From: Bacillus sp. FJAT-45350
GTDB lineage: Bacteria; Bacillota; Bacilli; Bacillales; NISU01
Assembly (NCBI RefSeq): GCF_002335805.1
Contig: NZ_NISU01000001.1
Span: 1,868,079-1,932,078, forward strand
Reading direction: 5' to 3'
DNA: 64,000 bases
The notes beneath the pieces are model-generated. The model did no database searches and was not told the origin of the DNA. It worked only from the letters and a program-made list of their open reading frames with translations. Made by a program: the position numbers and the translations under genes. Of this stretch, positions 60,101 through 64,000 are shown piece by piece (the first letter of the stretch is position 1; every line of letters begins with the position of its first letter).

Positions 60101-60774
60101 TCGTCGCTGTTCATTCCGATATACATTAGTATGAAACGAACTAGCTCTAGAAGTGCAACTAGCGCTGCTGCTACGTATGTTAATGCTGCTGCATTAAGTA
60201 CTTTTTTCGTGTCACGTTCTTCCTCATTACGAATAACTCCAGATGATACTATTTGATGCATGGCACGATTTGATGCATCGAATTCAACTGGTAGTGTTAC
60301 AAGTTGGAAAAGAACTGCTGCTGCCATTAATACAATACCTAGTAAAAGGAAGCCAGAACTTCCTAACAATATACCTGCTAAAATAATAAAGAATGATGCG
60401 TTTGAACCAAAGCTTGCTGCTGGTACTAGTGCTGAACGGAAACGAAGGAATGCATATTCTTCAGCATCCTGCATTGCGTGTCCTACTTCATGAGCTGCTA
60501 CTGCTGCACCAGCAACTGATGTGCCATGATAGTTCTCCGTAGAAAGGCGAACCACTTTAGAACGCGGGTCGTAGTGATCAGTTAATTTCCCTCCAACCTC
60601 TTCTATACGAACATCATAAAGTCCATTTTCATCCAAGATTTTTCTTGCTACTTGTGCACCTGTCATACCTGAAGAAGCAGGTACTTGTGAATACTTCTTA
60701 TAGGCTTTCTTTACTTTCATTTGAGCCCAAATAGGTAGACCGATAATAAGTGCAAAATAAATTAAAATTTCCAT
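60097..60774 (-). CDS. Neutral zinc metallopeptidase, YugP-like
   Basis: This 225-residue membrane protease has an N-terminal membrane helix, zinc motif HEVGH near residue 93 (VAAHEVGHAMQDAEEY), three further hydrophobic segments and the conserved segment LPVEFDASNRAM before the last helices. It fits the peptidase_M-type Zn_peptidase_2 family that includes YugP of B. subtilis. In B. subtilis yugP lies elsewhere, so its presence within the ypj cluster is a local difference. The promoter side faces ypjB. Confidence 0.88.
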   Translation of the reverse strand: MEILIYFALIIGLPIWAQMKVKKAYKKYSQVPASSGMTGAQVARKILDENGLYDVRIEEVGGKLTDHYDPRSKVVRLSTENYHGTSVAGAAVAAHEVGHAMQDAEEYAFLRFRSALVPAASFGSNASFFIILAGILLGSSGFLLLGIVLMAAAVLFQLVTLPVEFDASNRAMHQIVSSGVIRNEEERDTKKVLNAAALTYVAAALVALLELVRFILMYIGMNSDD

Positions 60775-60865
60775 ACTGACGTTTCACCTCGATGTACACT
60801 TTTTCCTATTATATTATATAGATAATCAAGAAAAGTCAATGTTAAAGCTTTTTTGGGGAAGACAC

Positions 60866-61657
60866 CTATTCATTTCTATCTTCTACCTTTACCCTCTTCT
60901 TTTCAGCCTTATACTTTTTGTACCCAACATAAGATAATGAAGTTAGAATCATACCTCCTATTGTTAGCATAACCCAAAGTAATGAAGGATCTGCACTATC
61001 TTTTTGAACTCTTTCATACATTTGAATGAAGTCCTCTTCTAATGAATCTAAATGCTCAATTCTGGACTTGTCAGCAATAAATTCAGTACGGTAACGATTA
61101 ATAAATTGTATATGTGCTTCAATTCTTTGAAATTGGTGAGGCTGTAAATCTAACATGATCGCAGGTCTAATCATTTGATATTGTCTTAAAAACTGATTCG
61201 TTTCATGTTGAAATGCTTGTGAATCTCCTTCTTTTGCAGCTTGTCTCATTTGTTTAATTGACTTCATTACCATATCTTGTGAGTTTAGCCAAAGTGGATT
61301 GTGTTCAGTCGTTAACGCATCAATCGCTAAACGTAATTCCATTACTAATAATACTCTTTCGTCTTTTCCTAATGAAACCGCATTTACAGCACCCATCGCT
61401 TCATTAAAACTGTTTGTTACGACTCTTAAATCATTCATCGAAATAGATGTATCATCAAAATTAATAGAAAGAAATTGTTTCGAGAAATAATTCATTAATT
61501 GCTTAGCTTCTTCTAATTTTTCTTCTCGTACAAGCTGCAATATTTTATCTGACGTCTGATTCAGTTCTTTCCATTTATTTTCATCTACTCCATTTTCAGC
61601 ACTAACAGAAAAATTCATTGATAAAATAAGTACTATTGCAAGAATTAACGCACGCAT
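60866..61657 (-). CDS. ypjB: Sporulation-cluster protein YpjB
   Basis: This 263-residue protein has a signal peptide (MRALILAIVLILSMNFSVSA), an extracytoplasmic helical domain (about 25-220) and a C-terminal membrane helix (LLWVMLTIGGMILTSLSYVG) followed by a basic tail. That makes it a membrane protein with most of its mass outside. Its order next to ypjA and qcrC matches B. subtilis YpjB. No catalytic motif is visible; function is unknown. Confidence 0.85.
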   Translation of the reverse strand: MRALILAIVLILSMNFSVSAENGVDENKWKELNQTSDKILQLVREEKLEEAKQLMNYFSKQFLSINFDDTSISMNDLRVVTNSFNEAMGAVNAVSLGKDERVLLVMELRLAIDALTTEHNPLWLNSQDMVMKSIKQMRQAAKEGDSQAFQHETNQFLRQYQMIRPAIMLDLQPHQFQRIEAHIQFINRYRTEFIADKSRIEHLDSLEEDFIQMYERVQKDSADPSLLWVMLTIGGMILTSLSYVGYKKYKAEKKRVKVEDRNE

Positions 61658-61759
61658 ACAACCGTCCCTCCTCTTTCTTCTAATCTATTCCTATGAAGAA
61701 ATGGACAAGAGTAGACCAGAAAAGGGACAAGTTTTTTAATATAATAAGTCGCTTTTTCT

Positions 61760-62356
61760 TTACACTATATCAAGCTTTAAACGTTCCTTCCTAACTCCTA
61801 AAAGATAAACAATTGCTAATGAAAATATACTCAACCAGAATGTAAAGTAACCTATATGTGCTACATACTCATTAAGACTACTTGAAACCCATGGATGCAT
61901 CATATATACATAATCAATTACATCATTATGAAGAGTCCATACAGCGACTACTAATAAATGCCACACTTTTATCCGATAAAATGGCGCATACAAAACTGCC
62001 TGTAAGGCCATCCCAAAATGTGAAGCAATTAACATATAATTTTGCCAACCTAATGTAGCACCAGCTACACCAGCTGCTACATTCATAACAACAGCCCATA
62101 GCCCATACTTAATTAATGTAACTGCCGCTAACGCCTCTAGTAATCCTATATTTCTTCCAGCAAGAAATGCCAAAATGACAAATAAAAAGAACAAACTTGC
62201 CGTTGGACTATCAGGAACAAAAAGTAGAAAATGTGAGGGCGTAATGGTCAATTGTCCTACATACCACCAGTAGCCATAGAGTGTCCCAAAAAAATTAATG
62301 ATAAATAATGTGGCTAATACCCATCTCTTTTTAAAAAAAGATAAAACAGAAGTCAT
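61760..62356 (-). CDS. ypjA: DUF1405 membrane protein YpjA
   Basis: This 198-residue protein has six membrane segments. FFGTLYGYWWYVGQL, LFVPDSPTASLFFLFVILAF, IKYGLWAVVMN, ASHFGMALQAVLYAP and DVIDYVYMMHPW are the conserved blocks of YpjA. His and Asp in membrane positions suggest ligand or metal binding, but none is proven. The start is ATG 62356, with AAAGGA 9 bases upstream. It lies downstream of qcrBC, as in B. subtilis. Confidence 0.88.
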   Translation of the reverse strand: MTSVLSFFKKRWVLATLFIINFFGTLYGYWWYVGQLTITPSHFLLFVPDSPTASLFFLFVILAFLAGRNIGLLEALAAVTLIKYGLWAVVMNVAAGVAGATLGWQNYMLIASHFGMALQAVLYAPFYRIKVWHLLVVAVWTLHNDVIDYVYMMHPWVSSSLNEYVAHIGYFTFWLSIFSLAIVYLLGVRKERLKLDIV

Positions 62357-62482
62357 TTTTTCTTTTCCTTTCTTAGAACACATATTCAACCATCTTTAAA
62401 AAATTAATCGTATTTCTATTCTTTCTTATGAACATTGTCTCATACTAAAATATGTAAAATACTAGAAAAGAAGGCTAGTAAA

Positions 62483-62508
62483 AAGAGCTGACTATAAAGT
62501 CAGCTCTT
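62483..62508 (-). terminator. Terminator of the qcr operon
   Basis: AAGAGCTGACT pairs perfectly with AGTCAGCTCTT, directly after the qcrC stop, followed on the minus strand by TTTTACTAG. Confidence 0.88.
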
Positions 62509-62512
62509 CCTC

Positions 62513-63289
62513 TTATTCTGCCGGATCGTGTCCGTCATTTTCGATAAATTCCGCTAAGACTCTTAGCTCTTCATCAGAACCACTGAAAGTACCACCTGGC
62601 ATTGTACCGCGACCATTAGTTACGATATCTACTACTTCATCCGCCGTTAAGCCAGTACCAATTAAAGTTGGATAAGATCCACCTTCCATTTGGTTACCAT
62701 GACAGCCTATACAAGCCATCTGCTGTGAATAGATTTCAAAACCATGTGCAGATTCATCAATGTCTACTTCAACAATCGCACCTTGTTGTGCTGCTGCTTC
62801 CCAGTCATGCTGGTCTACAGATTCCCAAGTTAAGTAAATTGTCGCAATAACTGCAAGAAGCATTAAACCACTTGCAATTGGACGTCTTCCTGGTTTTCTT
62901 TCTTTCCCAGTATCTAACCAAGGTGCTAATAATAGCGCACCAAAAGCTAATCCAGGAATAACTACAGCTCCAATTACAGTATAATCACCAGCTGCATACG
63001 GATATTTTAGAAGCTGATACAAGAATAAGAAGTACCAGTCAGGAAGTGGGATGTACCCTGAATCCGTAGGATCTGCCATACGCTCTAAAGGTGCAGGATG
63101 TGCAACCGTTAAAATTAAATAACCGATCAAGAATACGGCCCCTACCATCCATTCCTTTAAAAGAAAGTTTGGCCAAAAAGCTTCCGTTTTACCTGGATAC
63201 TCAGAGTAATCCTTTGGAATATTTGGCTTTCTATTGTTCGCAGTTACACGAGAATCTCCTACGAACTTCATACCTTTTCCACGATGCAT
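62513..63289 (-). CDS. qcrC: Menaquinol:cytochrome c reductase cytochrome b/c subunit QcrC
   Basis: This 258-residue fusion unique to Bacillus-type bc complexes has an N-terminal part that is the C-terminal half of cytochrome b (GKTEAFWPNFLLKEWMVGAV, ADPTDSGYIPLPDWYFLFLY, three membrane helices). The C-terminal part is a c-type cytochrome with heme site CIGCH near residue 197 and axial Met in TMPGG. It starts MHRGKGMKFVGDSRV exactly like the B. subtilis protein. It transfers electrons from menaquinol toward cytochrome c oxidase at the membrane. Confidence 0.96.
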   Translation of the reverse strand: MHRGKGMKFVGDSRVTANNRKPNIPKDYSEYPGKTEAFWPNFLLKEWMVGAVFLIGYLILTVAHPAPLERMADPTDSGYIPLPDWYFLFLYQLLKYPYAAGDYTVIGAVVIPGLAFGALLLAPWLDTGKERKPGRRPIASGLMLLAVIATIYLTWESVDQHDWEAAAQQGAIVEVDIDESAHGFEIYSQQMACIGCHGNQMEGGSYPTLIGTGLTADEVVDIVTNGRGTMPGGTFSGSDEELRVLAEFIENDGHDPAE

Positions 63290-63321
63290 CGGTTTCCCTC
63301 CTTTATTAGATTATCTTAATT

Positions 63322-63993
63322 TTATAGTGGTCCAGAAATACCTTGCTTACGAATCATGAAGAAGTGAGCCCCTAGTAACCCTAATAGCGCCCCTGGTAAG
63401 AAGAATACATGAATCGCAAAGAAACGTGTTAATGTTTGCGCACCAATAATTTCTCCACCGGCTAAAAGAGTTTTAGCAAATGGTCCAATTAGCGGTACAG
63501 CTTCAGCAATTTGTAAACCTACAACTGTTGCGAAGTAAGCTTTCATATCCCATGGTAATAAGTAACCTGTGAAACCAAGGCCTAACATTACGAAGAAAAT
63601 AAGTACACCTACAACCCAGTTTAATTCACGAGGCTTTTTATAAGATCCTGTAAAGAATACACGTAACGTATGTAAAAACATCATTACGATTACCAAACTA
63701 GCTCCCCAGTGGTGCATACCACGTACAATTACACCGAATGCTACTTCATTTTGTAAGTAGGCAACCGATTGGTAAGCATTAATAATATCTGGTACATAAT
63801 ACATTGTTAAAAACATTCCAGATAAAATCTGGATAACAGTAACAAAGAATGTTAACCCACCGAAACAATACACAAAAGCAGAAAAATGATGTGCAGGGTT
63901 AACATGCTCTGGAACTTCATGGTCAGCAATATCTCGCCACATAGGCGTAATATCCAGACGTTCGTCTACCCAATCATAGATTTTTTGTAACAT
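63322..63993 (-). CDS. qcrB: Menaquinol:cytochrome c reductase cytochrome b subunit QcrB
   Basis: This 223-residue b6-type cytochrome, complete in the window, has four membrane helices with paired heme histidines (HHFSAFVYCFGGL, VRGMHHWGASLVIVMMFLHTLR, TRFFAIHVFFLPGALLGLLGAHF). The quinol-site stretch GFTGYLLPWDMKAYFA is present. Length equals B. subtilis QcrB. The next gene, qcrC, starts 32 bases after its stop. The iron-sulfur subunit gene qcrA should lie just right of the window. Confidence 0.96.
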   Translation of the reverse strand: MLQKIYDWVDERLDITPMWRDIADHEVPEHVNPAHHFSAFVYCFGGLTFFVTVIQILSGMFLTMYYVPDIINAYQSVAYLQNEVAFGVIVRGMHHWGASLVIVMMFLHTLRVFFTGSYKKPRELNWVVGVLIFFVMLGLGFTGYLLPWDMKAYFATVVGLQIAEAVPLIGPFAKTLLAGGEIIGAQTLTRFFAIHVFFLPGALLGLLGAHFFMIRKQGISGPL

Positions 63994-64000
63994 TAATTAC

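Overview
The window is AT-rich DNA from an endospore-forming, motile, respiring member of the Bacillaceae. From about 28.7 kb to the right end the gene order follows the Bacillus subtilis chromosome closely: racA, yppC, recU, ponA, ypoC, nth, dnaD, asnS, aspB, ypmB, ypmA, dinG, panDCB, birA, cca, bshA, bshB1, mgsA, dapB, ypjD, ypjC, ypjB, ypjA, qcrC, qcrB. Bacillithiol genes, RacA, a YjcZ-type peptide and a Bacillus-type menaquinol:cytochrome c reductase support this. A short class III hydroxylamine reductase behind an Fnr-type box and two globin-coupled receptors suggest a low-oxygen lifestyle. I infer an alkaliphile-type Bacillaceae (Alkalihalobacillus/Anaerobacillus-like), but nothing in the window fixes the genus.

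Left part (1-28.5 kb), accessory and less syntenic. It starts with the tail of a TelA-family gene, an unrecognised gene and an MBL-fold hydrolase. Next comes a signalling cluster at 3.1-7.1 kb: a globin-coupled chemoreceptor, an orphan 109-residue protein, an RsbW-like kinase and an RsbV-like STAS protein, divergent from a receiver-PP2C phosphatase. Together these make a complete partner-switching module with no sigma factor nearby. Then follow a DUF2777-type gene, ydbST, a stand-alone sigma region 1.1-like protein, a thioredoxin-fold protein, bacilliredoxin, an SLC13 carrier, a class V aminotransferase, an AEC carrier, an isochorismatase-like hydrolase, a YjcZ peptide, ytzC, rnz, an NlpC/P60 hydrolase and a YitT protein. 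A redox/chemotaxis group follows (hcp, a second globin-coupled receptor, cheV), then ilvA, a small exported protein behind a strong promoter, a broken flagellin-like remnant, a TRIC channel and a sulfurtransferase.

Right part (28.7-64 kb), conserved core. It covers chromosome anchoring (racA), recombination (recU), wall synthesis (ponA), membrane remodelling (dynA), repair and replication (nth, dnaD, dinG), translation (asnS), amino acid and nucleoside metabolism (aspB, mtaD), pantothenate synthesis (panBCD behind a pan-type leader RNA), a long overlapping operon birA-cca-bshA-bshB1-mgsA-dapB-ypjD, and the qcr respiratory genes.

Non-coding structure is rich. A dispersed palindromic A/T repeat occurs four times, each copy next to a gene end. 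A family of long-stem hairpins shares a common arm, and a pair of structured direct repeats lies at 11.7-11.9 kb. No rRNA, tRNA, CRISPR array, insertion sequence or prophage was found.
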